A stretch of 64,000 nt of DNA from Cryobacterium sp. (GCA_019638935.1 JAHBSW010000008.1:1-64000); one strand, 5' to 3'; counted from the first letter of the stretch, positions 52,262-61,960 are shown. The notes: generated by a model not told the origin, from the letters alone. Program-made: numbers and translations.

Positions 52262-53131
52262 ATGACACAGAGAGCAACGCCCAGCACAGGAGTGCGCCAG
52301 CTCAGGGTCGTCGTCAAAGCCGACGACTTCGAGAACGCCCTCACCTTCTACCGCGACGTTCTCGGCATGCCCGAAGAGGCGTCCTTCGAAGGCGACGGGG
52401 ATGCTCGCATCGCAATCTTGGCCGCTGGGCGGGCGACACTCGAACTGTCCAATCCAGCACAGGTTGAACTCATCGACCGGGTCGAGGCGGAAGGAAAGCC
52501 GAGCGAACGCATCCGCATCTCCCTCGAAGTCGACGACACCGCCGCCACCACAGACAAGCTCGCCGCCGCCGGCGCGGAACTCATCGCCGCGCCCCGCGAA
52601 ACCCCGTGGCGATCGCTTAACTCGCGCCTGCACGCACCGGCCGACCTGCAGGTCACGCTCTTCCAAGAACTCGACCACCCCACTGAACCGCGACACGACC
52701 ACACCAGCCCAGCGGCGCCACAAGGCCTATTCAACCCCCGCGCCACCCAACAGCTCGAAGGCGCCCTCATCGGCGCGCTCGCCATCGTAGGCACCATCGT
52801 CATCGCGCCGCAGCTGTGGTGGTTCCCGCTCGCCGTGTTCCTCGCCTTCGACCTCTCCGCCCTCGGCTACCTGCACAGCACCCGCATCGGCGCCGCCTGC
52901 TACAACGCCATCCACACCTACGCGTGGCCCGCCGCCCTCGGTGCCGCCGCACTCCTCAGCAACCCCACCGCGCCCGACCTCGCACAGTGGTTGGCATTGA
53001 TCGCCCTCGCCTGGGCCTTCCACGTCGGCATCGACCGGATGCTCGGGTACGGCCTCAAACACCGCGACCACTTCACTCACACTCACCTCGGGCCTATCGG
53101 CAGAAGCCGCCGCCCTATCCTGAAACCATGA
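52262..53131 (+). CDS. VOC domain fused to a DUF4260 membrane domain
   Basis: Protein of 289 residues made of two families. Residues 1-135 are a glyoxalase-like VOC domain (VRQLRVVVKADDFENALTFY, ending PADLQVTLFQEL). After a linker, residues 160-289 are a four-helix membrane domain of the DUF4260 type (FPLAVFLAFDLSALGYLHST, AWAFHVGIDRMLGYGLKHRD). Both normally occur alone. No stop or frameshift separates them, so the fusion is real at sequence level. Function unknown. The stop overlaps the DUF1697 gene. Confidence 0.8.
   Translation: MTQRATPSTGVRQLRVVVKADDFENALTFYRDVLGMPEEASFEGDGDARIAILAAGRATLELSNPAQVELIDRVEAEGKPSERIRISLEVDDTAATTDKLAAAGAELIAAPRETPWRSLNSRLHAPADLQVTLFQELDHPTEPRHDHTSPAAPQGLFNPRATQQLEGALIGALAIVGTIVIAPQLWWFPLAVFLAFDLSALGYLHSTRIGAACYNAIHTYAWPAALGAAALLSNPTAPDLAQWLALIALAWAFHVGIDRMLGYGLKHRDHFTHTHLGPIGRSRRPILKP
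53116..53121 (+). promoter_or_regulatory. -10 box TATCCT before the DUF1697 gene
   Basis: TATCCT, 6 nt, then ATG 53128. It lies inside the end of the upstream gene, so the DUF1697 gene could have its own leaderless transcript besides coupling by the ATGA overlap. Confidence 0.35.
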
Positions 53132-53679
53132 CCGCTCACGTCGCCCTGCTCCGCGGCATCAACGTCGGCGGCAAGAACCTCATTCGCATGCCCGACCTGG
53201 CCGACGCCATCAGCCGCGCCGGGTGCACCAACGTGAGCACCTACATCCAGAGCGGCAACGTGCTGCTCACCACGGAAACACTCAGCGGAACCCAGCTCGA
53301 AGAACACCTCGAACGTGCCCTCGACGAACGGTTCAACCTGCCCATACGCGTCGTCACCCGCACCCGTGATGAGCTCGCCCGCATCGTCACCTCCGCCCCG
53401 GCCGACCACGGCTCGCCGCTGCTTCGCTCCGACGTCATCTACCTCAAACATCCCCTCACCGTGGAGGATGCTCTTGCTAGGTTCCCCGAGCCCCGCGAAG
53501 GCGTCGACACCGTCACGCCCGGGCCTGGCGTCATCTACTTCTCCCGCCTCGACGCGCAGGCCAGCAAGACCCGACTCACCCGAATCATCGGAACGCCCGA
53601 CTACCAGTACATGACCATTCGCAACTGGCGCACCACCACCAAGCTCCTCGAACTCATGAACGCGGGGTCGTCCGGCTAG
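53128..53679 (+). CDS. DUF1697-family protein
   Basis: Protein of 183 residues. The family signature opens it: [21 protein letters not shown], followed by [12 protein letters not shown]. The C-terminal part has [13 protein letters not shown]. Function unknown in all members. ATG 53128 overlaps the previous stop by 4 nt; the frame is open upstream but without homologous sequence. Confidence 0.9.
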   Translation: MTAHVALLRGINVGGKNLIRMPDLADAISRAGCTNVSTYIQSGNVLLTTETLSGTQLEEHLERALDERFNLPIRVVTRTRDELARIVTSAPADHGSPLLRSDVIYLKHPLTVEDALARFPEPREGVDTVTPGPGVIYFSRLDAQASKTRLTRIIGTPDYQYMTIRNWRTTTKLLELMNAGSSG

Positions 53680-53749
53680 CGGTCGACCCGATCGGCACGC
53701 TCGACGCGAAGCGAACGGAGAAGGGTTCACCCGGGCCTTCGCGCAACCC

Positions 53750-53755
53750 TACGCT
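53750..53755 (+). promoter_or_regulatory. -10 box TACGCT, candidate leaderless promoter of the amine oxidase
   Basis: TACGCT, 6 nt, then ATG 53762. Confidence 0.45.
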
Positions 53756-53761
53756 GGTCCA

Positions 53762-55162
53762 ATGAACGAAACGAGCCGCCAAGCCCAGCAGCAACGCGAG
53801 CACGTCGACGTGATCGTTGTGGGGGCTGGCGTAGCCGGGCTGACCACCGCCGGCATCCTCGCCCGAGAAGGCCTGCGGGTCGTGGTGCTCGAGGCGCGAG
53901 ACCGCATTGGCGGGCGCACCCACACCGAGCGTGAGGGCGATCGTGTGACCGATCTGGGCGCATCCTGGATCCACGGCATCACCGACGCGCCGGTCTACGA
54001 GGCGGCGCTCGCCTTCGGCATGCCGATGCTCGAGTTCACCGTCGGCAGCTTTCAGGTCGACGGGCGCCCCATCGCGTACTACGGTCCGGGCGGTCATCGA
54101 CTGACGGATGCCGAGACCGCGGCGTTCGCGGCCGACGTGCACTTCTTCGACGACGCCCTCATCGACACGATCGAGTCGAGCCTCGACGGCACCTCCTACG
54201 GCGACGTCGTCGAGACCACCCTGCAGCACATGAGGGCCCGGCACGGCTGGAGCGAGGATCGCGTTCTGCGGGTGCGCGAGTTCCTGCGGCACCGCAGTGA
54301 GGAGCAGTACGGCGTGCAGCCCGAGAACCTCGACGCCCACGGACTCGACGACGACGTCGCGCACGGCGACGAGGTGGTGTTCCCGGATGGCTACGACCGG
54401 CTGGTGGCGCACCTCGCCGAGGGCCTCGACGTGCGCCTCGGGCACGTGGTGAGGCGTGTGCAGTGGCGTGATGCCGGCGACGAGAAAGACAGCCGCGGCG
54501 TGACCGTCACGACCTCGCGCGGTGATTTCACCGCCGCTCAGGCCGTCGTGACCGTGCCCGTCGGCGTGCTGCAGTCGAACGATTTCAGGATCGACCCGGC
54601 CCTTCCCGACCCATGGGCGGGGGCGCTCGCCCGGCTGCGCATGAACAGTTTCGAGAAGGTCTTTCTGCGCTTCTCCGAGCGGTTCTGGGACGAGGATGTC
54701 TACGCTATCCGACGCCAGGGCGAGGCCGCCGCGTGGTGGCACAGCTGGTACGACCTCACCGCCCTGCACGACGCGCCCACGCTGCTGACCTTCGCCGCGG
54801 GGGATTGCGCACGAGAGACGCGAGAGTGGAGTGACGACCGGATCGCGGCATCCGTTCTCGATGCCCTCCGCGAAATCTACGGCGAGCGCGTGACGAAGCC
54901 GACGAGCGTCACCGTGACCCGCTGGCAGGATGATCCTTACTCCCGTGGATCCTACGCCTACATGACGGTGGGGGCGAAGATGGAGGACCGCGACCTGCTC
55001 GCGACCCCCATCGGCGGCGTGCTGCACATCGCGGGCGAGGCGACCTGGACCGACGACCCCGCCACCGTCACCGCGGCGCTGTGCTCGGGTCAGCGCGCGG
55101 CGGAACAGGTTCTCGCACACGCCCGCCAGGCAGCGGCGAAGCCGAGCGAGTCAGGGACCTAG
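53762..55162 (+). CDS. FAD-dependent amine oxidase (polyamine/monoamine oxidase family)
   Basis: Flavoenzyme of 466 residues. The FAD dinucleotide fold [20 protein letters not shown] and the second FAD motif [13 protein letters not shown] are at the N-terminus, with LGASWIHG after them. The C-terminal FAD segment [19 protein letters not shown] closes the domain. No secretion signal. Substrate likely an amine such as a polyamine; not proven. It is convergent with the LysR gene, 20 nt apart. Confidence 0.88.
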   Translation: MNETSRQAQQQREHVDVIVVGAGVAGLTTAGILAREGLRVVVLEARDRIGGRTHTEREGDRVTDLGASWIHGITDAPVYEAALAFGMPMLEFTVGSFQVDGRPIAYYGPGGHRLTDAETAAFAADVHFFDDALIDTIESSLDGTSYGDVVETTLQHMRARHGWSEDRVLRVREFLRHRSEEQYGVQPENLDAHGLDDDVAHGDEVVFPDGYDRLVAHLAEGLDVRLGHVVRRVQWRDAGDEKDSRGVTVTTSRGDFTAAQAVVTVPVGVLQSNDFRIDPALPDPWAGALARLRMNSFEKVFLRFSERFWDEDVYAIRRQGEAAAWWHSWYDLTALHDAPTLLTFAAGDCARETREWSDDRIAASVLDALREIYGERVTKPTSVTVTRWQDDPYSRGSYAYMTVGAKMEDRDLLATPIGGVLHIAGEATWTDDPATVTAALCSGQRAAEQVLAHARQAAAKPSESGT

Positions 55163-55182
55163 AGAGTCAGGCGCCGAGCGAG

Positions 55183-56175
55183 TCAACGGCCAGCAAGCGC
55201 AAGATTCGCGTCATCGAGCGGTTCGGTCGCGCCCGCCGCGATCCCGTCCAACCGCTCCGCGGCGACAGCCCGAAGCGTGTCGACGACGACCGCGGTTCCC
55301 GGGTCGAGCTGCGTGCCCGCCCGCGCGAGTGCGAACAGCACGCGAGACGCCGGCTGACCCAGCACCGGGCAGACCACGACATCCTGCTGCCGCAGGGGGA
55401 AGGCCAGGCGGGGGATGAGTGCGACGCCGACGCCTGCCGAGACGAGCGCGGCGACGGCGTCCCACTCCCTGCAGTGGTGGCGAGTGTCGGGAACGAAGCC
55501 GGCCGCTGCGCAGACGCCCGTGATGATGTGTGCGCAGCTGTCGCCCGGCTCGGCGCCGACCCACACCTCGCCCGCGAGGTCGGCGAGGCGCACGCCGTTC
55601 GGGTCCGCCAGCGGGTGGTCTGCGGGGAGTACGACGTCCATGACATCGGCGATGAGGTCGACGCGATGGTAGCGGGCATCCTGACGCGTCGGCGCACCGA
55701 GAAAGTCGCTCACCACGATGAGGTCGAGCTCGCCCGCGTCGAGCAGGGCGAGTCCCTCGTCACCGTCGAGCTCCGTGGCCCGAACCACCAGCTGCGGGCG
55801 CTCGTCGCGAAGCCGGGCGAGCGCGGGCGCCACGAGCGCGGCGATGCCGGTGGCGAGCGAGCCGACGCGCACCTCGCCGACCGTGCCCCCCGACCAGGAT
55901 GCGAGAGCGGCGCGGGTCAACTCCAGCTGTTCCTGCACCGCGTCGGCGTGACTGAGCAGCAGGCGCGCCTGGCCGGTCAGTGACACGCCCCGCCCACGGC
56001 GCTCGAGCAGTGGCACCCCGAGCTCGCGCGAGAGTCCGGCGAGCTGCTGCGACACGGCGGACGGCGTGAGGTGCAGGGCCGCGGCAGCGGCGGTGACCGT
56101 GCCGCGCGCGGAGAGCTCCCTCAGCAGCCGGATCTTCCGCAAATCGATCGTGAAGTCCGAGCTATTGAATGTCAT
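55183..56175 (-). CDS. LysR-family transcriptional regulator
   Basis: Regulator of 330 residues. The N-terminal helix-turn-helix is RKIRLLRELSARGTVTAAAA, then ALHLTPSAVSQQLAGLSREL. The C-terminal type 2 periplasmic-binding-like domain begins GEVRVGSLATGIAALVAP. ATG 56175 (MTFNSSDFTIDL) is used; the open frame reaches 56268 but would run into the divergent gene. It is divergent from the DMT exporter gene with only 49 nt between, so it probably controls that exporter. Confidence 0.9.
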   Translation of the reverse strand: MTFNSSDFTIDLRKIRLLRELSARGTVTAAAAALHLTPSAVSQQLAGLSRELGVPLLERRGRGVSLTGQARLLLSHADAVQEQLELTRAALASWSGGTVGEVRVGSLATGIAALVAPALARLRDERPQLVVRATELDGDEGLALLDAGELDLIVVSDFLGAPTRQDARYHRVDLIADVMDVVLPADHPLADPNGVRLADLAGEVWVGAEPGDSCAHIITGVCAAAGFVPDTRHHCREWDAVAALVSAGVGVALIPRLAFPLRQQDVVVCPVLGQPASRVLFALARAGTQLDPGTAVVVDTLRAVAAERLDGIAAGATEPLDDANLALAGR

Positions 56176-56224
56176 GAGAAAATCATCGATGGACTGAACG
56201 GTCGTGTCAATCCACAATTGTTCT

Positions 56225-57229
56225 ATGACTCGTCGTGGCATCGTGCTCTTCGCCGCCCTCGGACTCATCTGGGGCGTCCCTTACCTCTTCATCAAGATCG
56301 CGGTCGCCGAACTCTCCCCGGAGATGCTCGTGCTCGCGCGCTGCGCGATCGCCGCCGCGCTGCTGCTGCCGCTCGCCGCATATCGCCGCGCCATCCTGCC
56401 GGTGCTGCGCCGCTGGAAACCGCTGCTGGCCTTCGCGGTCGCCGAGATCGTGCTGCCCTGGTACTTCCTCAACGCCGCCGAGCAGCGGCTGCCCAGCTCG
56501 ACCGCGGGGCTGCTGCTCTCGGTGGTGCCGCTCGCGGCAGTCGGGGTGGCCTTCGCACTCGGTCGCCGAGACCGCATCACCACCGTCAACGCGGTCGGCA
56601 TCGCCGTCGGGATGGTGGGCGTGGCCGCCATCGTCGGCCTCGACCTCGGCGGATCCGACCTCATCGGCGTCGCCCAGCTGATCATCGTCGTGATCGGCTA
56701 CGCGGTCGGCCCCGTCATCCTGGCGCGCTGGATGTCGGACCTCCCCGGGGTGGGCGTCATGGCCGCTGCGCTCGCGATCAGCGCCGTGCTGTCTGTGCCG
56801 ATCGTGCTGTTCACGGGCGGCTGGCCGACCGCGATGCCGTCGACTCCGGTGATCGTCTCGGTGCTCGTGCTCGCGGCGTTCTGCAGCGCGCTCGCCTTCC
56901 TCATGATGTTCGCCCTCATCGCCGAGATCGGGCCGATCCGGATGACGGCGATCACCTACGTGAACCCGGCGGTCGCCGTGCTCGCCGGGGCACTCGTGCT
57001 CGGAGAGCAGGTCACGGTGTGGACGATCGCGGGGTTCGCGCTCATCCTGCTCGGGTGCTGGCTCGTGACGAAGCCGGACCGATCCGGGCCGCACGCCGAC
57101 CCGTCCCGTAAGCTCGACCCCAGCATCCACGAACCTGCTGCCCAGGAGAATCGAGACGACGATGTCCTTTCAGGCCTACCTCGACACGATCGAGGAGAAG
57201 ACCGGGTTGACTCCGCGGCAGCTCGTTGA
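56225..57229 (+). CDS. EamA/DMT-superfamily exporter with extended C-terminus
   Basis: Ten-helix drug/metabolite transporter of 334 residues: two EamA repeats, the first starting GIVLFAALGLIWGVPYLFIK, the second around LIGVAQLIIVVIGYAVGPVI. The membrane part ends near GCWLVTKPDR. The last 50 residues are hydrophilic and overlap the next gene by 68 nt in another frame, which suggests loss of an earlier stop. Divergent from its likely LysR regulator. Substrate unknown, perhaps an amino acid or metabolite. Confidence 0.88.
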   Translation: MTRRGIVLFAALGLIWGVPYLFIKIAVAELSPEMLVLARCAIAAALLLPLAAYRRAILPVLRRWKPLLAFAVAEIVLPWYFLNAAEQRLPSSTAGLLLSVVPLAAVGVAFALGRRDRITTVNAVGIAVGMVGVAAIVGLDLGGSDLIGVAQLIIVVIGYAVGPVILARWMSDLPGVGVMAAALAISAVLSVPIVLFTGGWPTAMPSTPVIVSVLVLAAFCSALAFLMMFALIAEIGPIRMTAITYVNPAVAVLAGALVLGEQVTVWTIAGFALILLGCWLVTKPDRSGPHADPSRKLDPSIHEPAAQENRDDDVLSGLPRHDRGEDRVDSAAAR

Positions 57230-57461
57230 GCTGGCCACCGAACGCGGGTTCGACGGGCCGAACGTCAAGGCGGGTGAGATCCTCGCCTGGCTGAAGAACG
57301 ACTACGAGCTCGGCCGTGGCCACGGCATGGCGCTCGTGCACGTCATCAAGAACGGCCCCACGATCGATGCCAAGCACGTCGGCAGCACGGGCAGCCATCG
57401 CGACGAGTCCGACACGCTGTGGCTCGACGGCAAGGCCAGCGACCCGGCCCGGCAGACCTAG
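57162..57461 (+). CDS. DUF4287-family protein
   Basis: Protein of 99 residues. MSFQAYLDTIEEKTGLTPRQ and AGEILAWLKNDYELGRGHGM give the DUF4287 helical fold, often found next to DUF5655. AGGAG lies upstream of the ATG. Its first 68 nt lie inside the end of the exporter gene in a different frame. Function unknown. Confidence 0.85.
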   Translation: MSFQAYLDTIEEKTGLTPRQLVELATERGFDGPNVKAGEILAWLKNDYELGRGHGMALVHVIKNGPTIDAKHVGSTGSHRDESDTLWLDGKASDPARQT

Positions 57462-57465
57462 CTGC

Positions 57466-58206
57466 ATGACCGACAGCCCGGCCGAGGTTCGCATCGGCGA
57501 TCACGCACTCGTCGTCTCCGACAAGGGCTCCGCCGGCGGCCCCGCATTTCTGCTCGTGCACGGCATCGGGATGGGCCGGGATGCGTACGTCGAGTTCATC
57601 GATGCCCTCTCCGAACGGGGACGCATCCTCGCGCTCGACCTGCCCGGTTTCGGTGACGCGCCGAAACCGCCCCGCTCGCTGACAATCCCGCAGCTCGCCG
57701 ACCTGGTCGCCGCGTTCCTCGCCGAATGGCGGGTGGGTCAGGTCGTCGCCGTCGGGCACTCCATGGGCACCCAGGTCGTCGCCGAGCTCGCGGTGCGCCA
57801 TCCGCAGAGCGTCTCCAATCTCGTGCTCATCGGACCCACCGTCAACGACCGTGAGCGAACCGCCGCATGGCAGGTGTGGCGGATGGTTCAGGACCTGTTC
57901 GGTGAGCACCCCAAGGTGATCATCCGCGGTCTCTGGCTGTATCTGAAGACGGGGCCGACCTGGTTCATCGCCAAGTTCCGCACCATGATGGCGCACCGCA
58001 TCGAAGACATCCTCCCTCGGATCGCGGTGCCGACGCTCGTGATGCGGGGCCGCGACGACCGGGTGTGCCCCGCCGAGTGGGTGCAGCGGGTCGCGGCGGC
58101 GATCCCGGATGCTCAGTACGAGGAGGTAGCCGGAAAGGGTCATGAAGCGATGATCCGCTCGGCGGAGCCGGTGGCCGAACTCATCGTGGGGTTCGTGCGC
58201 GCGTGA
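57466..58206 (+). CDS. alpha/beta-fold hydrolase
   Basis: Protein of 246 residues. The oxyanion strand is LLVHGIGMGRDAY, the nucleophile elbow is GHSMG, the acid is in MRGRDDRVCP, and the histidine is in GKGHEAMI. All catalytic triad members are present. Substrate unknown. ATG 57466 lies 5 nt after the DUF4287 stop. It overlaps the next hydrolase gene by 4 nt. Confidence 0.88.
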   Translation: MTDSPAEVRIGDHALVVSDKGSAGGPAFLLVHGIGMGRDAYVEFIDALSERGRILALDLPGFGDAPKPPRSLTIPQLADLVAAFLAEWRVGQVVAVGHSMGTQVVAELAVRHPQSVSNLVLIGPTVNDRERTAAWQVWRMVQDLFGEHPKVIIRGLWLYLKTGPTWFIAKFRTMMAHRIEDILPRIAVPTLVMRGRDDRVCPAEWVQRVAAAIPDAQYEEVAGKGHEAMIRSAEPVAELIVGFVRA

Positions 58207-58934
58207 ACTGGGTCGCGAAAGGCTGGTGGTGGTTTCTCGACTACCTGTGGGCGCTTCGCGGCCAGTGGCGCGGTCTGCTGCGACCGAGAGCGCCCCACCG
58301 GTTCGGCGAGGGAGATCCGGCACTTCCTACCGTCGTGCTGATTCCCGGCGTATACGAGCGCTGGTCGTTCCTCGCGCCCGTGGCCGACCATCTGAACGAG
58401 CGCGGCCATCGCATCCTGACCCTCCCGGGTCTGCGCGACAACCGGATGCCGGTGCTGGACGCCGCCGAGGCATCCGCCGCGGCCCTCATCGTCGACGCGC
58501 AGCGCTCGGATGCCGAGCGTCGCTACGTGCTCCTCGGCCACAGCAAGGGCGGACTGATCGGCAAACTGCTGCTCGGTGGCACGATGCATAGCGGCACGAT
58601 GCCTCCGATCCTCGGACTCGTCGCCATCGCTACCCCGTTCACGGGTTCGCGCTACGCGAGGCGTCTGCCCAGCCGCACGCTGCGGGGGCTCTCGCCCGTC
58701 GATGACACGATCCGGATGCTTGCCCGGAACGCCGAGATCAACGCACGAGTGGTGGCCATCCAGCCGCGCTTCGATCCGCACATCCCCGGTGATCGCTCAC
58801 TGCCGGGCGCGGAGAACGTGGTGCTTCGTGCCTCCGGGCACTTTCGGATTCTGGGGAGGCCCGAGACGTTCCGTGTCGTTCACGAAGCGATCGAGCGCTT
58901 AGCTGGCGGGGCGGGCGGCCCGGCGCGGCAGTAG
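58203..58934 (+). CDS. alpha/beta-fold hydrolase, lipase-like
   Basis: Protein of 243 residues. N-terminus is Trp-rich (NWVAKGWWWFLDYLWALR), then LIPGVYERWSFLAPVADHL and nucleophile elbow GHSKGG, as in lipase or PGAP1-like enzymes. The C-terminal histidine is in RASGHFRILG. GTG overlaps the previous hydrolase gene. The two hydrolases are coupled but clearly different in sequence. Confidence 0.82.
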   Translation: MNWVAKGWWWFLDYLWALRGQWRGLLRPRAPHRFGEGDPALPTVVLIPGVYERWSFLAPVADHLNERGHRILTLPGLRDNRMPVLDAAEASAAALIVDAQRSDAERRYVLLGHSKGGLIGKLLLGGTMHSGTMPPILGLVAIATPFTGSRYARRLPSRTLRGLSPVDDTIRMLARNAEINARVVAIQPRFDPHIPGDRSLPGAENVVLRASGHFRILGRPETFRVVHEAIERLAGGAGGPARQ

Positions 58935-58977
58935 TTGGTCCACTGGGCACTGCTCGTTGCTCATTGCACGCTGCTCA

Positions 58978-59835
58978 TTACTCACTGCTCTGCGCGAGCT
59001 CACGGATGGTGTGCTCCGCCATCCGGTGAAAGCTCGCGTCGTCGGCACCGAGCAGAAGGCCGGCCATCGCGGCCGCCCAGCCACGCGCGCGCAACCAGGT
59101 CGCCTCGTCGTACCGTTCGCCCACATGCTGGCGGAAGCGAGCGCGTCCTACCGGGGTGAACATGAGCCAGGCCGCCGCGAGATCGCAGGCGGGATCGCCC
59201 GAGCCGAGGTCGCCGAAGTCGATGAGGGCGACGATGCGATCGCCCTCGAGCACGATGTTTCCGGGGTGCACATCTCCGTGAACCCAGACGGGCGGAGCCG
59301 ACCACGCGGGCGCATCCACGGCATTCGACCACTCGAGAAGCAGCCGGGGGTGATTTGCCAATCGTTTGCGCGCAACGTCATCGCGGTCGGCCATGGGAAC
59401 ACCGCGCACCGGATTGATCGGAGCATCCGGGGGCGAGGGAGCGTGGAGGGCGAGCAGTGCCTCCGCGAGCTGCTCCGCCACCGCGTCACGCCGCGTGGCG
59501 TTCAGATCGTTCGCTCGCTGGCCGCGGAACCAGGGGAGGATGCTCCAGTGCCACGGGTAGCCCTCGCCGGGTCTGCCCGCCGCGATCGGCACCGGAATCG
59601 GAACGGGGATTCGCTCGGCGAGCAGGGGAAGCCAGCGCTGCTCCTTCTCGATGAGCGCCGCGGCGAGCTCGCGCCGGGGGAGGCGAACGGCGAGCTCGTC
59701 GCCGAGGCGGTACACGTCGTTGTCCCATCCGTGGGCGACACGTCTCAAAGGCGCGCGCAGGTGGGGATGCTGGGTCGCGATGAGGCGGTCGACATCCTCG
59801 GCGGTGAGAGTGATCTCTGCGGGTGGCTCGCTCAT
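58978..59835 (-). CDS. aminoglycoside-phosphotransferase-family kinase
   Basis: Protein of 285 residues with the APH fold. The catalytic loop is WVHGDVHPGNIVLEGDR and the metal-binding aspartate is in ALIDFGDLGSGDPACDLAAA. The N-terminal lobe has GWDNDVYRLGDELAVRLPRR. It may phosphorylate an antibiotic or a metabolite; sequence alone does not say. The true start is ATG 59835 (MSEPPAEITL); the frame is open far upstream only by chance, antisense to mgtE codons. A short TGCTCATT-type repeat lies between its stop and the convergent hydrolase gene. Confidence 0.85.
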   Translation of the reverse strand: MSEPPAEITLTAEDVDRLIATQHPHLRAPLRRVAHGWDNDVYRLGDELAVRLPRRELAAALIEKEQRWLPLLAERIPVPIPVPIAAGRPGEGYPWHWSILPWFRGQRANDLNATRRDAVAEQLAEALLALHAPSPPDAPINPVRGVPMADRDDVARKRLANHPRLLLEWSNAVDAPAWSAPPVWVHGDVHPGNIVLEGDRIVALIDFGDLGSGDPACDLAAAWLMFTPVGRARFRQHVGERYDEATWLRARGWAAAMAGLLLGADDASFHRMAEHTIRELAQSSE

Positions 59836-59852
59836 CGGTGTCGGTGCCGGTG

Positions 59853-61190
59853 TCAGATGCCGAGCACGGCCTTCGCGATGAGGAAGTAGATGACGAGGCC
59901 GGTCGCGTCGACGAAGGTGCTGATGAAGGGTGCGGAGACGATCGCCGGGTCGACGCGCGCCGCTCGCGCGCCGAGCGGGATGGCGCCACCGACCGCCGCG
60001 GCGAGAGTTCCGATGGCGGTCACGGTGAACAGGAGAACAAGCGCGATGTCGGGGCCGACGAGCAGCATGGCCGGCACGAAGCCCACGAGTCCGAGCGTGC
60101 CGCCGAGGAGCATGCCGACGCGAAGCTCCCGAAACAGCACGCGGAACAGGTCGCGCGGCCGCACCTCTTTCGTTGCGAGTGCGCGGGTGATCGTCGTCGC
60201 CGCCTGCGAGCCGATGTTGCCGCCGGCGCCGATGAGCATCGGGATGAAGAGGGCGAGCGCGAGGGACTGCTCGAGGGTCGGGGCGAAGACGTCCTGCACC
60301 GCCACGGTGAGGGTGGACGCTCCCACCAAGACGAACAGCCACACCACACGGCTGCGCACCACTGCGAGGAGTCGCGCGGAGAGGTAGGGCTGCCGCAGCG
60401 GTTCCGCTCCACCCGTGCGTGCGGCATCCTCGGCCTCGGCGGCGGCGAGGATCGCGGCCGCGTCGTCGAAGGTGAAGATGCCGACGAGTCGTCCCTCCGA
60501 ATCGACGACGGCGGTGGCGATGACGTCGGCATCGACGACCCGACGTGCGGCCTCCTCCTCCGGGTCGCCGACCGAGATGAGGATCGGTTCGTGCATGAGG
60601 TCGCCGACGACGGCTTGCGGATGCGCGAGCAGCAGGTCGCGCAGCTCGATCGCGCCGACCACGACGCGGTTCTCCCCGGCCACGGGAAGAAAATAGAGGG
60701 TCTCGGCGTCGTGGCCCGCCGCGCGGATGTGATCGAGTGCTTCCGCCGCGGTCATCGTCTCGAGCACTTTGATGTACTCGGGGCTCATGCGTCGCCCGAC
60801 GCTGCCCGCCGGAAAGCCCAGCAGGGTCGCGGTGAGTTCGCGCTCGCGCGCCGAGAGCCCCTGAAGGAGTTTCTTCGTCACGTTCGCGGGCAGTTCGTCG
60901 AACAGGGTGACGCGGTCGTCGGGGTCGAGCTCCTCGATGAGCTGGCTGACGCGCTCGTCGCGCAGACTGCCGAGCAACTCGGTCGCGAGTCCCGGTTCGA
61001 GCGACTCGAAGACCGCGAGGGCGCGCTCCTTGGGCAGGAGGCGGAACAGGATCGCGCGACGGCGCGAACCGGTTCGCCCGAACAGGGCGACGACATCGGA
61101 GTCCCGCACATCGCCCAGCGCCTGCCCCAGAGTGCTGAGGTCGCTCATCGTGCCGGTCTCGAGGGTGCTCAGTGCGGTGCGCTCGGCCAT
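59853..61190 (-). CDS. mgtE: magnesium transporter MgtE
   Basis: Mg2+ channel of 445 residues. The N-terminal superhelical domain (about 20-130) has LFDELPANVTKKLLQGLSAR. Two CBS domains follow (about 135-255). Five membrane helices include the family motif GAGGNIGSQAATTITRALAT and the end VDPAIVSAPFISTFVDATGL. ATG 61190 is preceded by AGAAGGGA. No Mg2+ riboswitch is seen in the upstream 190 nt. The downstream APH gene follows after 17 nt. Confidence 0.93.
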   Translation of the reverse strand: MAERTALSTLETGTMSDLSTLGQALGDVRDSDVVALFGRTGSRRRAILFRLLPKERALAVFESLEPGLATELLGSLRDERVSQLIEELDPDDRVTLFDELPANVTKKLLQGLSARERELTATLLGFPAGSVGRRMSPEYIKVLETMTAAEALDHIRAAGHDAETLYFLPVAGENRVVVGAIELRDLLLAHPQAVVGDLMHEPILISVGDPEEEAARRVVDADVIATAVVDSEGRLVGIFTFDDAAAILAAAEAEDAARTGGAEPLRQPYLSARLLAVVRSRVVWLFVLVGASTLTVAVQDVFAPTLEQSLALALFIPMLIGAGGNIGSQAATTITRALATKEVRPRDLFRVLFRELRVGMLLGGTLGLVGFVPAMLLVGPDIALVLLFTVTAIGTLAAAVGGAIPLGARAARVDPAIVSAPFISTFVDATGLVIYFLIAKAVLGI

Positions 61191-61378
61191 GGCAGTCCCT
61201 TCTGTCGCGACTGGTCGATCCGCGAACCAGCGTAGCCGTGAGCGTGCGCGCCCCTGCGACGCACGCCGAGCGTGAGCGCCGCCGACGCCGTGACGGTCGA
61301 GCACCGGCTGGTCCCTGCTCGAACTCGCCTGCTAGCATCGCGGCAGAGCGCCTGGCTCGTGAACAGAGGAGATCACTC

Positions 61379-61828
61379 GTGACGTCAACACCGGAAGAGG
61401 CTCCAGCAACTCGGGTCGCACCGCGGTCGCGGGCGCTCAAGCTCGTCGGTCTCGCGGGCATCGCGGGCGGTATCGTCTTCGTGCTCGTCGGGGTGCTCAT
61501 CTGGGTCGCGGTGGCCACTCAGCTTCGCGCCGAGAACATCGTGATCCCTCCCGACGCCATCGCATTCCAGGGCCAGACCGTGAGCGGCCCGCTCACCGCG
61601 TATGTTCAGGCCGACATCATCCAGCGCCATGCACTGGAGCTGAGCGACGGGCGCACCTACGCGGAACTCGATCGTGACGACCCCGCCCGCGCCACGATGA
61701 TGAACGCGTCCTTTCTGCGGGCGTCTCTCTTCACCTCCGTCGTCTCCTTCGGCGTTGCCGCCTTCGCGATCGGCGTGGGGCTGCTGTTCGTGCTGTTCGG
61801 ATGGGCTGTGCGCCGACTCGCCCCCTAG
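61379..61828 (+). CDS. two-helix membrane protein (actinobacterial family often mislabelled LigA)
   Basis: Protein of 149 residues. Two membrane helices (about 25-45 and 118-143) flank an exposed domain VIPPDAIAFQGQTVSGPLTA with IIQRHALELSDGRTYAELDR after it. It resembles a common actinobacterial membrane family sometimes labelled as a ring-opening dioxygenase, which its sequence does not support. AGAGGAG precedes GTG 61379. Function unknown. Confidence 0.8.
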   Translation: MTSTPEEAPATRVAPRSRALKLVGLAGIAGGIVFVLVGVLIWVAVATQLRAENIVIPPDAIAFQGQTVSGPLTAYVQADIIQRHALELSDGRTYAELDRDDPARATMMNASFLRASLFTSVVSFGVAAFAIGVGLLFVLFGWAVRRLAP

Positions 61829-61960
61829 GCTCCTCGTCCGCGAGCGAGCTGGTCTCGCAGGGTCGGCGATCGCCGAATCGGTCAGGATTGAAGAAGCGCC
61901 GGATGCCTATTCCGCCTACCGTTGAATCGAAGCCCGAAGAACGAGTGGAGGAGACCGACC

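Noticed and set aside
58935..58977. Short TGCTCATT-type near-repeat between convergent genes
   Set aside because: Low-complexity string of about 40 nt with no structure; likely slippage.
61191..61378. Mg2+ riboswitch before mgtE
   Set aside because: No M-box-like conserved segments seen on the minus strand.
59836..61518. Open frame extending the APH gene to 846 residues
   Set aside because: The extension is on the same strand but in a different frame from mgtE and is Arg/Pro-rich shadow; the APH domain starts cleanly at 59835.
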